Shown: positions 44,874 to 54,450, counted from the first letter of the stretch. The stretch: DNA of 64,000 nucleotides from Pseudomonas brassicacearum (GCF_003732225.1 NZ_MOBJ01000003.1:55097-119096), one strand, 5' to 3'. Notes: generated from the sequence alone by a model not told the origin. Translations and numbers: made by a program.

Positions 44874-46148
44874 ATGAAAAACGCATCTCCGGCCCGTGCC
44901 TGCGGTATCGACTTCGGCACGTCCAACTCCACTGTCGGCTGGCTGCGCCCTGGCATGGAAACGCTGATCGCGCTGGAGGACGACAAGATCACCCTGCCGT
45001 CGGTGGTCTTCTTCAATATGGAAGAACGCCGCCCGGTGTACGGCCGGCTGGCGCTGCACGAGTACCTCGAAGGCTACGAAGGCCGCTTGATGCGCTCGCT
45101 CAAGAGCCTGCTGGGTTCCAAGCTGATCAAGCACGATACCAGCGTTCTGGGCACGGCGATGCCGTTCAAGGACCTGCTCGGGCTGTTCATCGGCCAGCTG
45201 AAGAAGCGTGCCGAGACCGCCGCCGGTCGGGAATTCGAAGAAGTGGTGCTGGGGCGCCCGGTGTTTTTCGTCGATGACGATGAAATGGCCGACCAGGAAG
45301 CCGAAAACACCCTGGTGGACGTGGCCCGCGCTATCGGCTTCAAGGATGTCTCGTTCCAGTACGAGCCGATTGCAGCGGCGTTCGACTATGAGTCGACCAT
45401 CGAAAAGGAAGAGTTGGTGCTGATCGTCGACATCGGCGGGGGTACTTCGGACTTCTCGCTGGTGCGCCTGTCCCCGGAACGTCGCAACCATGACAACCGC
45501 CACGACGACATCCTCGCCACCGGCGGTGTGCACATCGGCGGGACCGATTTCGACAAGCAACTGAGCTTGCAGGGCCTGATGCCGCTGTTCGGCTACGGCA
45601 GCCGGATGAAGAGCGGCGCCTACATGCCGACCAGCCACCACATGAACCTGGCGACCTGGCACACGATCAACTCGGTGTACTCGCAGAAGTCGACCCTGGC
45701 CCTGGGCAGCATGCGTTACGACATCGAAGACACCGGCGGCATCGACCGCTTGTTCAAGCTGATCGACCAGCGCGCCGGGCATTGGCTGGCGATGGAAGTG
45801 GAAGAGACCAAGATCCAGCTGACCCACGCCGACAGTCGCCACGTGCCGCTGGACCGGATCGAGCCGGGTTTGAGCGTGGAGCTGAGCCGGGCGCTGTTCG
45901 AGTCGGCCATCGACAACTTGCTGGAGCGGGTGCGTAACAGCGTGACTCAGCTGTTGAACGACGCCAATGTGCGCGTCGATCAGGTCGACACGGTGTTCTT
46001 CACCGGTGGTTCGAGCGGGATTCCGGCGCTGCGTAACAGCGTGTCGGCGATGCTGCCGAATGCGCAGCATGTGGAAGGAAATATCTTCGGCAGCATCGGC
46101 AGCGGGTTGGCGATCGAAGCGATGAAGCGTTACGGCACTCAGGTCTGA
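44874..46148 (+). CDS. Hsp70-family protein, YegD type
   Basis: Hsp70-like ATPase without a substrate-binding domain, 424 residues. Phosphate-1 motif 'CGIDFGTSNSTVGW' at about 10-23, 'IVDIGGGTSDFSLV' near 187, 'GGVHIGGTDFDKQL' and the adenosine motif 'FFTGGSSGIPALRNSV' near 375 are clear. E. coli YegD has the same truncated plan. It is divergent from the cbpA-cbpM co-chaperone operon, so the three form a chaperone locus. Clients unknown. Confidence 0.9.
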   Translation: MKNASPARACGIDFGTSNSTVGWLRPGMETLIALEDDKITLPSVVFFNMEERRPVYGRLALHEYLEGYEGRLMRSLKSLLGSKLIKHDTSVLGTAMPFKDLLGLFIGQLKKRAETAAGREFEEVVLGRPVFFVDDDEMADQEAENTLVDVARAIGFKDVSFQYEPIAAAFDYESTIEKEELVLIVDIGGGTSDFSLVRLSPERRNHDNRHDDILATGGVHIGGTDFDKQLSLQGLMPLFGYGSRMKSGAYMPTSHHMNLATWHTINSVYSQKSTLALGSMRYDIEDTGGIDRLFKLIDQRAGHWLAMEVEETKIQLTHADSRHVPLDRIEPGLSVELSRALFESAIDNLLERVRNSVTQLLNDANVRVDQVDTVFFTGGSSGIPALRNSVSAMLPNAQHVEGNIFGSIGSGLAIEAMKRYGTQV

Positions 46149-46169
46149 TCTGAGGTCAGCGGCGCCCTC

Positions 46170-46241
46170 ATCGCGAGCAAGCTCGCTCCCACATTTGTCC
46201 TGCGAACACAGGTCCATTGTGGGAGCGAGCTTGCTCGCGAT
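46170..46241. repeat. REPIN
   Basis: Inverted REP pair (46170-46193 and 46218-46241) between the converging YegD-type and AI-2E permease genes. Confidence 0.9.
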
Positions 46242-46271
46242 GGGGCCATGTCAGGCAGTACATCTGCTAGA

Positions 46272-47285
46272 TCAAACCATCTCGATCTGCTTCAACTCGC
46301 TCTTCAAATACGCGTAATAAATCGGCCCCGCCACCACCCCCGGCAGGCCGAACGCGGCCTCGAACACCAGCATTGCCAGCAGCAATTCCCAGGACTTGGC
46401 ACTGATCTGCCCGCCGACGATCCGCGCGTTGAGGAAATATTCCAGCTTGTGGATAAAGATCAGATACCCCAGCGCCGCCACCGCGACCCAGATCGACAGC
46501 GATAAGCCAACGATGGTGATCAGCGTGTTGGACATCAGGTTGCCGATCACCGGCAGCAAGCCCAGCAGGAAGGTCAGCACGATCAGGGTTTTGGTCAGCG
46601 GCAGCTTGATCCCGAACAACGGCAGGATCACCGCCAGGAAGATCCCGGTGAAGAAGGTGTTGAGCAGGGAAATCTTGATCTGTGCGAAGACGATATTGCG
46701 AAACGCTTGAACCAGCAGGTGCAAACGGTCGAACAGCGCAGCTGCCAAGGGTTTGCGCTTGGTCAGGTCAGGGACGCGCTGCAAGGCGATGATCGCCCCC
46801 AGCACCATGCCGATCAGCAACGTGACGAACATGTGCGCCGCGTCTTTGCCGACCAGTTGCAGATCGCTCAGGTGTTTGCTCAGCCACTCGCCGATGGCCA
46901 CGCGAAATTCAGCGGCACTGGCGGGCAGATAAGCATCGATGAACGGCGGTAACTGGCCTCGCGCCTTGTCGACCACCAGCATGAATTTGTCCAGGGAAGC
47001 CCCGGGGTTTTCCGCTTCATGCAGCAGAAAACTGATAGCACCGGCAAAGATCAGCGCCAACACGCTGACCACCAGCGTGCCGAGCAAGGCCACGGCCAGC
47101 CAGCGTGCGCGCCGTCCTTCGATCAACCGTTGCAGCTGCGGGGTGAGCATGTTGACCAGTTCGAACACCAGCAACCCGGCCAGCAGACTGGGTAACAGTC
47201 GCAGTGGTATCACCAGCAGCAACCCACCAAAAATGATCACCCAACTGACCAACAGCAACACGTGACGCTGAGAAAACGTTGGCAT
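46272..47285 (-). CDS. AI-2E family transporter (PerM/TqsA type)
   Basis: Membrane protein of 337 residues with about eight helices, of the AI-2E/UPF0118 family whose members export the autoinducer AI-2, sodium or other solutes. Family segments: 'SHLLLVSWVIIFGG'-like start (VLLLVSWVIIFGGLLLVIPL), 'LLGLLPVIGNLMSNTLITIVGL' (in part) and the C-terminal 'FEAAFGLPGVVAGPIYYAYL'. Substrate cannot be told from sequence. Confidence 0.87.
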   Translation of the reverse strand: MPTFSQRHVLLLVSWVIIFGGLLLVIPLRLLPSLLAGLLVFELVNMLTPQLQRLIEGRRARWLAVALLGTLVVSVLALIFAGAISFLLHEAENPGASLDKFMLVVDKARGQLPPFIDAYLPASAAEFRVAIGEWLSKHLSDLQLVGKDAAHMFVTLLIGMVLGAIIALQRVPDLTKRKPLAAALFDRLHLLVQAFRNIVFAQIKISLLNTFFTGIFLAVILPLFGIKLPLTKTLIVLTFLLGLLPVIGNLMSNTLITIVGLSLSIWVAVAALGYLIFIHKLEYFLNARIVGGQISAKSWELLLAMLVFEAAFGLPGVVAGPIYYAYLKSELKQIEMV

Positions 47286-47388
47286 ACAGCCTCAAAACAA
47301 ACGGCGTTAAAGGATTGGCAGTCTGCCAGCCTTCCGATGCCAGCACTAGGGATTCGGGCGCAGTGCCGGTATTTCCGCGTTCTTGCCG

Positions 47389-47490
47389 GCCTCATCGCGA
47401 GCAAGCTCGCTCCCACATTTGATCTCGGGTGTTCACAAACCCTGTGTCACGAACAATCCAGTGTGGGAGCGAGCTTGCTCGCGATGAGGC
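47389..47490. repeat. REPIN
   Basis: Inverted REP pair with extended arms GGCCTCATCGCGAGCAAGCT... and its complement ending ATGAGGCC (47389-47417 and 47462-47490). Confidence 0.9.
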
Positions 47491-47548
47491 CAGCACCATC
47501 ACCACAAATTCCCCCGCCCCCCCCTTGATCGCGATCAGTCCCGACTGC

Positions 47549-47854
47549 TTATTTTTTCTTCAGGCAATCGCTCATGAAGGTTTTACGGGCATCGCCTTTA
47601 AGCGCCTGGGTGGTGGCGGTGGCGTTGCAGGTTTTCATCTTCTCTTGTTGAGGCGTCATCGGTTTGGCGGCTTCTGCTGCCGGCGCGGCTTTCAGGCAGG
47701 TGCTCATAAAGGTTTTGCGCTCATCACCCTTGAGGGCTTTCGCGGTGGCGTCGGCATTGCAGGTGGTCATTTTGTTCTGCTGGGCAGTGGCGGCAAAGCC
47801 CTGGGAACAGAGCAGCAGACCGATCATCAACAAAGGGATACGCAGCATCTTCAT
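47549..47854 (-). CDS. PsiF repeat family protein
   Basis: Small secreted protein of 101 residues with signal peptide MLRIPLLMIGLLLCSQGFA and two PsiF repeats: 'MTTCNADATAKALKGDERKT' and 'MKTCNATATTQALKGDARKT', each ending in a 'FMS.CLK' motif with paired cysteines. The E. coli homologue is phosphate-starvation inducible; its function is unknown. An AAGGAG ribosome site precedes the start. Confidence 0.9.
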   Translation of the reverse strand: MKMLRIPLLMIGLLLCSQGFAATAQQNKMTTCNADATAKALKGDERKTFMSTCLKAAPAAEAAKPMTPQQEKMKTCNATATTQALKGDARKTFMSDCLKKK

Positions 47855-47956
47855 GGAGTTTTCTCCTTGTTACCGCACCGAGGGGGGCGGCCTCGACTGG
47901 AGTGTAGACAAATGCCGTTACACCTTCACCCATCAACTATGACGGCAAACAAAAAA

Positions 47957-47990
47957 GCCGAGAGCGAGTTCTCAGTGACTCGCTCTCGGC
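47957..47990 (-). terminator. Strong intrinsic terminator of the fourth giant gene
   Basis: GCCGAGAGCGAGT and ACTCGCTCTCGGC form a perfect 13-bp stem with an 8-base loop; the minus strand then has six T residues. It is fifteen bases past the stop of the gene at 48006. Confidence 0.88.
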
Positions 47991-48005
47991 TCGAACAACG
48001 CTCTT

Positions 48006-51000
48006 TCAGGATCCGCGCTTATCGGCCTCGATCGCACTACGGTAGTTCTCAAATGCCTCGATACGATTCTCGATGACCGAAGCTTTGTGTCGCTCGAAAG
48101 AAACCGGACGCTCATCAGGTGCCGCGTAGGTAGTGCCAAGCTCTTTCAATGAGGTCCATTGGGCATAGGCGCCCTTCTCATGCAGTTTGGGAATTTTTAT
48201 CGCCCTGAGCGTCGAGTCGTCCAACCCCCGAGGCGGCGTAACGGCAGGACCTGCAGGTGCGTCGTTGATAAATGCATACTCGGCAACCGCAGGGCCAGGC
48301 GCCAGGGTCAGCACCGGGTCAGGGTCAAACGTGAAGTATCCCTGACCGGTCAGGTGAGCACTGGGAAACTCTGGCCAGGAGTCGGCGACGACCAATTGCT
48401 CAGGACGGCTCAAGTCCCCCATGACAACGTATTGATGGTCAAAGTCGCTGGCCCTGACAATGTGTATTTCAGAGGTCCGGGGCTGGTTCGCGAGAATCGA
48501 AAACGTCACTTTAGAGTTTTCCGAACAGTTGCCACCCTTGATTTTGATCGCCGCCCGAGCCGCGTCGGCAGTGGTTAACTCGGCCGTCGGCAAACCGGTC
48601 GCCAGGTCGATTTTGCGGAGGTTTTTCAGCGCCGCGATGGCCGACCCACCCTTTTCCCAGATGCTCGGCAGTTGATTGCCGGACAAGGGCAGAAGCTCCT
48701 TGGCACGGGTGATTGCGCGTTGCGCCATGTTCAAGTCGGCCAGGGTCGATGACGAGACCGGGATGACACTATCGGCATTGACTACAGGGGAACCCAACTC
48801 GTTTGCATAGCTGCGCAAGTCCGCCAGCGTTGTGTCTGCCGGTACGTTATTCCCCATCGTGGAGAGGACCAGCGATTCGTACTGATCCGTACGTCCTGTT
48901 TTCTCCAGGTAACGAGCAGTCATTGCCAGCTCTCGCTGCGAACTCGACAAGGGCATAGGGACACCTTCGGCGAACATGTCGTCCAGCAAGGTCGCGAATT
49001 GCTCGGAGGGCACCAGTTTTTTTAACTCGGGCAACAACTCGACGCTTTGCCTCATCGTTGTTGTCGCCAGAGAGCTTGAATCTTCACCTGCGTAGTGAAA
49101 GGCCCACTGGAGAAAAGTCAGGTGCGTTTCGGACAAGTCATTACGTATTAACTCCAATCCATTCAGAAAGTCATTTTTCACCGACGGCAAGGGTTCAGAG
49201 GTGTATGCCCGTACGACAAGGTCTTCAAAAACCTCCTGGAGATTCAACGGCTCAGGTTCCACAGCGTCCCCAGCGGGAGCACCGCCACGCAAGCGTAGTA
49301 TTTCGAGATCGAAAGCTGGTGGTCGAGGGGCCGGGTACTGGGAAAGAATCGCTGGCAACCTGTCAGGCTCTACAGCGTGGTCGCGTATCGCCTGTTTGAG
49401 CCTCTGAACGTCGCTCTTGCGCAGATTCAAATCGTTCAGTTCAGCCTGCGGGAGTGCCTGCAAGATCGACGAGTAGAGGTCAGTAGCTGAATGCAAGGTA
49501 CGGCCTCGATCATCGTAAGCCTGGAAGGTGCCATCTTCACGCGCGACCATCGTGCGTTTGAGCCTCGCATCATCCTTGCCGATACGGTCCACAACCCTGC
49601 CATCGTATTCGTACTGCCTGACTTCAATCATCACATCGGCAGACCAGCCCGGCAGGTTTTCAAGCGAATGCAGCACCAGCTTGTCGGTATCGGTGCTGGC
49701 TACCGATTCCAGATAAAGCCCCTCATAAGCGCGCGACACCTTCACTTCTTCAAGCGCATAGAGGGCGAGCCCCTTGAGTCGCGATGGCAGCCGCCCGCGT
49801 GCGATGGTTTGCAGCTCCTCGGGGGTGGCGACGGCCAGTATCTCTTGAGCCACCGAGCCAGGCAGACCAGAGACTTCCTCCCGAATGAACTGAACCTGAG
49901 TATTCCAGCGCAACCCGTGTTCGTTGTAGCGCGCATCGAACAGGAACATGCGCTTTTCTCTCGCACGCCTTGCGAGTTCTGCCCTCAACACTTTTGCATT
50001 GGCCTTGGCAGTCATCACCGAAACGCCGAGCTCGCGCTCCATCAATGTTTTTGTTTCGCGTTCATCAAGGTGCGACAGCAAGGTTTCAAGCAGGTCGCCA
50101 TCGATCAAGCGGCCCTCGTCTATCCGCACAGGTGCAGAGCCGTTGGAACCTGTCTCCCATATGATGTTTCCATCGCGCGCTACAAGTTGCAGTGGCCTTT
50201 CACCGGGCCACAAACCATCCAGCAGTTGAAGCTGTGTACGGGCATCGGCTTTCAAGTAGCGCTGTGGTTGTTCACTGCTGATCTGATCGATGAATGTCTG
50301 AATGTCCCGATCAATCCTGAATCGCGCAGCGGTGTCGCTCAATAAGGGCAGTGGGGATTCATTGCCGATGTACATCTGACGAAGCGCATTGACGTCGCTT
50401 TGGCTGACCGTGCGAATGTCATCGAAGGAGTCCACCAAACCGTCAAGTAGCGGCCCCATTCTCGCCATCAGCGTGTGCTCATCCCACGACTGGGGCTGTT
50501 CGCCTTCGATCACGAATGCACCCGCGCCGTTACTCTCGACCACAGGCTGGTAGGCATCTGACCGGGTTGGATGCTGGACCCGATGCTTGCCGGTTTGCGG
50601 GTCTTTACCAAGTTCGAAATGACGCGTATCGAGGCGCAGGATCGGCTTGCCTTCGTGCTGATGCAGCCATAAGTCGTCGGGCTTCGAGTCCGCGGACAGG
50701 AGCAGATTCTTTCGCAGGTACGGTTCCAGGTCCTGTCCCCACAGGCGTTGATTGCCGTTGGCCAGGGTGACCGGTTTAGTCCCCTCTAGGAACGACGACA
50801 GCCTGGGTAGCACCACCTCGCTACCGATTTTCATACCGGCACCGAACAGCCCCAACTGAATCAGGCTTTCGGTGAAACCGATCAGGTTTTCGGCCGCTTC
50901 CAGGTACAACCCCTCGGCCAGATCGACGACACCCTCGACAACCTCGCTGACCAGTTGATAAACCATGTAAACCATCATCGCCTCACCCAGACCCGGCACG

Positions 51001-52415
51001 AACGGCGTCACGACCAACAGCGCGGCATTCACGATGTCGGCGAGCATCTTTTCCAGATTATCGATCCACGCCCAGCGAGCCTCACTGTCCGTATCGGCCG
51101 TGGAGATGACCAGTTCCCGGCCGTCGTTCAATATTTTGTTCAGTTGTTGCTCGTACAGATAGACCCAAACATCGCCGCGAAATCGATGTTGGGTATCATC
51201 TTCAAAGCGCACGGTGTTGAAGTGCAGGCGCGGATTGTCCACTGGCGTTTCTCGCCAGCTGGGCAAGTCAACGCCCGGTTCTTTCGGGTGCCAGGTGACG
51301 TGCGTCAGACGCTGGTTGAGGCCCGCAAAAAAGTGCCCGCGCTGTTGGTGAGCGACGAAACGGCTGAAAAACTGCTGATAACTCCCCCCCGACGGGCACT
51401 GGCCCTCGGCCAACTCCGTGTCGGAGTTTCGTAGCTGTCGCGTCAGCTCGTTGAGGAACGCTACAGGTGATGCGTACTCTTTCAGTGGATGCTCGGGGTC
51501 ATGTGGCACATAGGCAATGACTCGTCTGTTGCCACTGCCGGAGGCATACAGATCGGGCGCGATGAGTACAATTCCGGTCAAGCGTATGTCCATCATTGTC
51601 AGGGAGTAATAACGAACCGCGATGCCATCCAGCGTCAGACCTTTGAGGCCCTTGATCATGCCCTGTACAACGAGCCAGGCATCACTGGTGATGTGCTTTT
51701 TCACGAGTGCCAGTTGCAGGGCTGCTTTCAGGGCGGCCTTCTGACTCTTGATGACTCTGGATTGCAACACCCCACGGGCCAGACCATCCGCGGGACGTAG
51801 ATAGCTTTCCAGGTACGCTTTATATCGGGCGCCGATATCCAGCTCCCGACAAAGATCCCTGAACTGCTGAATAGACATTTTCTTGCGTACTTCTTTTACA
51901 TCGAAATGCCCCAGAGCATCCGGGCGAGTGATGAATTCCGAGTCAGGCAGAAGCACTTCTGAACGTGAGAAGTTGTGCAGTGCCGCGTCCAGCAAGGAAA
52001 CGGTACGGCTGGTGGTACCGCCATCAAAATCATGAACCCACGGAGAAAGTTTTGCCGGGGAGTACACCTTCAGAAATGTTTCCCTGACATCCTCTTCAAC
52101 CCCGTACTTTTCCTTTAACTTGCGACGAAGCAATGGCTCGGCGAATGCGTAGACGTCTTGCACGTCCACCAGCATTCTGTCGACATCGTTCTGCGAAGAC
52201 CAACTCGCCTCCACGACTCGCTTCAAGCTGAGGAGCTCAACCCGGGAGGCGTTTTTGATCCAGTCGGGGATTGCTGAACGCCCCTCTTTCAACGCACAAA
52301 GTCGTTGCGGGGTCGAGTTGGCCAGCCAGGCAGGAATAGCGTTTTTGATAAGTTCGTGATGAGCACTTGTTTTAACTGAAACAGGTGACGGGTTGTTTAT
52401 TGACGACCGACTCAT
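48006..52415 (-). CDS. Giant dermonecrotic-toxin-type protein with papain-like C-terminal domain (1469 aa)
   Basis: Related to the three NEL proteins over its first ~1000 residues: 'LIKNAIPAWLANSTPQRL', 'VSLLDAALHNF', 'CRELDIGARYKAYLESYLRP', 'AYVPHDPEHPLKEYASP' and the hydrophobic 'FVPGLGEAMMVYMVYQLVSE' near 475. It has no LRRs and no NEL domain. Instead, after a helical region, residues about 1200-1400 contain Cys1297 ('KIKGGNCSENSKVT'), His1327 ('DFDHQYVVMGDL') and Asp1345 ('LVVADSWPEFP'), a Cys-His-Asp order and spacing like papain-fold toxins and deamidases such as the C-terminal domain of Pasteurella toxin. No signal peptide. The enzymatic role is inferred from this pattern only; transglutaminase-like activity is an alternative. 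Confidence 0.75.
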   Translation of the reverse strand: MSRSSINNPSPVSVKTSAHHELIKNAIPAWLANSTPQRLCALKEGRSAIPDWIKNASRVELLSLKRVVEASWSSQNDVDRMLVDVQDVYAFAEPLLRRKLKEKYGVEEDVRETFLKVYSPAKLSPWVHDFDGGTTSRTVSLLDAALHNFSRSEVLLPDSEFITRPDALGHFDVKEVRKKMSIQQFRDLCRELDIGARYKAYLESYLRPADGLARGVLQSRVIKSQKAALKAALQLALVKKHITSDAWLVVQGMIKGLKGLTLDGIAVRYYSLTMMDIRLTGIVLIAPDLYASGSGNRRVIAYVPHDPEHPLKEYASPVAFLNELTRQLRNSDTELAEGQCPSGGSYQQFFSRFVAHQQRGHFFAGLNQRLTHVTWHPKEPGVDLPSWRETPVDNPRLHFNTVRFEDDTQHRFRGDVWVYLYEQQLNKILNDGRELVISTADTDSEARWAWIDNLEKMLADIVNAALLVVTPFVPGLGEAMMVYMVYQLVSEVVEGVVDLAEGLYLEAAENLIGFTESLIQLGLFGAGMKIGSEVVLPRLSSFLEGTKPVTLANGNQRLWGQDLEPYLRKNLLLSADSKPDDLWLHQHEGKPILRLDTRHFELGKDPQTGKHRVQHPTRSDAYQPVVESNGAGAFVIEGEQPQSWDEHTLMARMGPLLDGLVDSFDDIRTVSQSDVNALRQMYIGNESPLPLLSDTAARFRIDRDIQTFIDQISSEQPQRYLKADARTQLQLLDGLWPGERPLQLVARDGNIIWETGSNGSAPVRIDEGRLIDGDLLETLLSHLDERETKTLMERELGVSVMTAKANAKVLRAELARRAREKRMFLFDARYNEHGLRWNTQVQFIREEVSGLPGSVAQEILAVATPEELQTIARGRLPSRLKGLALYALEEVKVSRAYEGLYLESVASTDTDKLVLHSLENLPGWSADVMIEVRQYEYDGRVVDRIGKDDARLKRTMVAREDGTFQAYDDRGRTLHSATDLYSSILQALPQAELNDLNLRKSDVQRLKQAIRDHAVEPDRLPAILSQYPAPRPPAFDLEILRLRGGAPAGDAVEPEPLNLQEVFEDLVVRAYTSEPLPSVKNDFLNGLELIRNDLSETHLTFLQWAFHYAGEDSSSLATTTMRQSVELLPELKKLVPSEQFATLLDDMFAEGVPMPLSSSQRELAMTARYLEKTGRTDQYESLVLSTMGNNVPADTTLADLRSYANELGSPVVNADSVIPVSSSTLADLNMAQRAITRAKELLPLSGNQLPSIWEKGGSAIAALKNLRKIDLATGLPTAELTTADAARAAIKIKGGNCSENSKVTFSILANQPRTSEIHIVRASDFDHQYVVMGDLSRPEQLVVADSWPEFPSAHLTGQGYFTFDPDPVLTLAPGPAVAEYAFINDAPAGPAVTPPRGLDDSTLRAIKIPKLHEKGAYAQWTSLKELGTTYAAPDERPVSFERHKASVIENRIEAFENYRSAIEADKRGS

Positions 52416-52675
52416 TCGTTAGTGCCTGAGTTAATGGATTAGTTGAACAGCCCCTACTCAAAAAAGCATTGGAGCCGGACAATAAACCGTATAACGCCCG
52501 ACGAACGATTAATGGAGTACATCGCTGACAGTTCTGTAAGACTTTTCTCGAGCAAGCCGAGATAGTCGTTGCCCCCAGAAAACAGTTTCAACAATGAAAC
52601 AACTCTGAGGAAGCCCCACCCCCTCTAAAATATATAAAAGCTAATAAACAACCCCATTGATTGCAGTCAAAACGA

Positions 52676-53458
52676 TCAAAGAACTTTGTGTCTTCGATAC
52701 TGCTCGGGTGTGCAACCGGCTTGACGCTGAAACATCGCGATAAACGCCGACGATGTGCTGTAACCCATATCGAACGCGATCTCCTGAATGCTGCGCGGGC
52801 TGTCCAGTGCTTCGATCGAGGCCAGGAAACGCACGCGCTGGCGCCACTCCCCAAAACTCATGCCCAGCTCTCGAACAAACTGCCGGGCCAGGGTTCGTTC
52901 GCTGACGTGGATCTGCTCCGCCCACTGCGCCAGTGGCCGGTTGTCGCCCGGCGACGCCTGCAAGGCTTCGAGCACACTGAGCAATCCGCTACTGCTGGTG
53001 TAAGGCAAATAACAGTTATGCACCGGCGCTTGTTGCAGCTGGTCGACCAACACCTCGGCCAAGCGTTTATCGGCCGGGTGTTGAGGGATTTTCACGTCGC
53101 GGGCAGCGAAGTCCTTGAGGATTGCCTTGAGGATGTCACTGATTGCCAGGGTGCAGGCCTGCTGCGGCAGCTCGCGGCACAGCGACGGTGCGAGGCAGAC
53201 CGCGCGGTAGTTGATCGGTTGATTGCTGTAAAAACTGTGCTCGATCTGCGGCGGCACCCACACGGCGTACTGGGGCGGCGACATGAAACGACTGCTGCCA
53301 ATTTCCATGTGCAAAACACCATGAGCCGAATATTCGAGGGTGCCCCACGGGTGGCGGTGGGCCAAGGCATATTCGTGGGTGTCGAAGTCGGCATAACGGA
53401 AGTACACCGGGGCCGGCAGTTCGCTGAAGTCCAGCAGGTCGATGTGTTTGCTGTTCAT
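52676..53458 (-). CDS. AraC-family transcriptional regulator
   Basis: Regulator of 260 residues with an N-terminal cupin-like sensing domain ('HEYALAHRHPWGTLEYSAHGVLHM' in part) and a C-terminal double helix-turn-helix ('LAQWAEQIHVSERTLARQFV' and 'SIQEIAFDMGYSTSSAFIAM', ending 'GCTPEQYRR'). It is divergent from the EamA exporter gene with 95 bases between starts and probably controls it. The 260 bases upstream of the fourth giant gene, downstream of this gene, show no other gene. Confidence 0.9.
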   Translation of the reverse strand: MNSKHIDLLDFSELPAPVYFRYADFDTHEYALAHRHPWGTLEYSAHGVLHMEIGSSRFMSPPQYAVWVPPQIEHSFYSNQPINYRAVCLAPSLCRELPQQACTLAISDILKAILKDFAARDVKIPQHPADKRLAEVLVDQLQQAPVHNCYLPYTSSSGLLSVLEALQASPGDNRPLAQWAEQIHVSERTLARQFVRELGMSFGEWRQRVRFLASIEALDSPRSIQEIAFDMGYSTSSAFIAMFQRQAGCTPEQYRRHKVL

Positions 53459-53553
53459 GCTGTCCGAAATCAGGGGCCGATTGTCTGGATCGAAGTATAG
53501 GCTTTAATCCAGACAACGGATAATTGCCCTTCATTAACGTTCTGGTTTTCCCC

Positions 53554-54441
53554 ATGCAATACGCTTATCCCCTGCTGGCCATTTTCATCTGGGCCGGCAA
53601 CACCGTGATCAACAAACTGGCAGTCGGCGCGATCTTCCCCGCCGAAATCGGTTTCTATCGCTGGCTGCTTGCCGGGATGCTGTTCACGCCTTTCATGCTC
53701 AAACCGGTCATGACCCATTGGGCGGTGATTCGCCCGAACCTGGGCAAGATTTTCGTCCTCGGCGTGCTCGGCATGGCGGTCTATCAAAGCCTGGCCTACT
53801 TCGCCGCAACGATGACCTCGGCCACCAACATGGGCATCATCCTGTCGCTGATGCCGTTGATGTCGCTGGCCATGGCGATCATCAGCCTCGGCCAACGGTT
53901 GACCGCCGGTGCGCTGGCCGGTGCGGTGCTGTCGTTTGCCGGCGTGCTGGTGGTGGTTTCGTCCGGCAGCCTGGGTGCGCTGCTGGAGCACGGGGTCAAC
54001 CTGGGCGATGCGATGATGCTGATCGCCACCCTGGCCTATGCGATCTACAGCACCTTGCTGAAAAAATGGCAGCTGCGTTTGCCGCCGCTGGTGCTGTTGT
54101 ATTTGCAGGTGCTGGTGGCGGTAGTGGTGCTGTTTCCGCTGTTCCTGGCCTCGCCAAAAGTCGGCCCGACCTTGCAGAACATTCCGCTGGTGCTTTATGC
54201 CTGCCTGCTGGCCTCGATGCTCGCGCCACTGGCGTGGATGCAAGCAGTGGTGCGCCTGGGGCCCAGCCGAACCACGCTGTTCTTCAACCTGCTGCCGCTG
54301 ATTACCGCATTGATTGCGGCGGTGGTGTTGCATGAGCAATTGGCGCTGTACCACCTGGTGGGTGGGATGCTGACGTTGGGCGGGGTGATTCTTTCGGAGC
54401 GTTGGACCACGGTGTTGGGCCGCAGGACCTGCGTTGCCTGA
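53554..54441 (+). CDS. EamA/DMT-family exporter
   Basis: Inner-membrane drug/metabolite transporter of 295 residues with about ten helices in two EamA repeats. The start is the ATG at 53554 (MQYAYPLLAIFIWAGNTVINKL in part); an upstream TTG frame is not used. Segments 'RWLLAGMLFTPFMLKP' and 'LAPLAWMQAVVRLGPSRTTLFFNLLPLITAL' (in part) are typical. Paired with the divergent AraC regulator. Substrate unknown; this family often exports amino acids or toxic metabolites. Confidence 0.88.
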   Translation: MQYAYPLLAIFIWAGNTVINKLAVGAIFPAEIGFYRWLLAGMLFTPFMLKPVMTHWAVIRPNLGKIFVLGVLGMAVYQSLAYFAATMTSATNMGIILSLMPLMSLAMAIISLGQRLTAGALAGAVLSFAGVLVVVSSGSLGALLEHGVNLGDAMMLIATLAYAIYSTLLKKWQLRLPPLVLLYLQVLVAVVVLFPLFLASPKVGPTLQNIPLVLYACLLASMLAPLAWMQAVVRLGPSRTTLFFNLLPLITALIAAVVLHEQLALYHLVGGMLTLGGVILSERWTTVLGRRTCVA

Positions 54442-54450
54442 TCTGACGCC

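Noticed and set aside
52416..52675. hrp box or other T3SS promoter upstream of the fourth giant gene
   Set aside because: No GGAACC-N15/16-CCAC pattern was found on the relevant strand here or upstream of the third giant gene.
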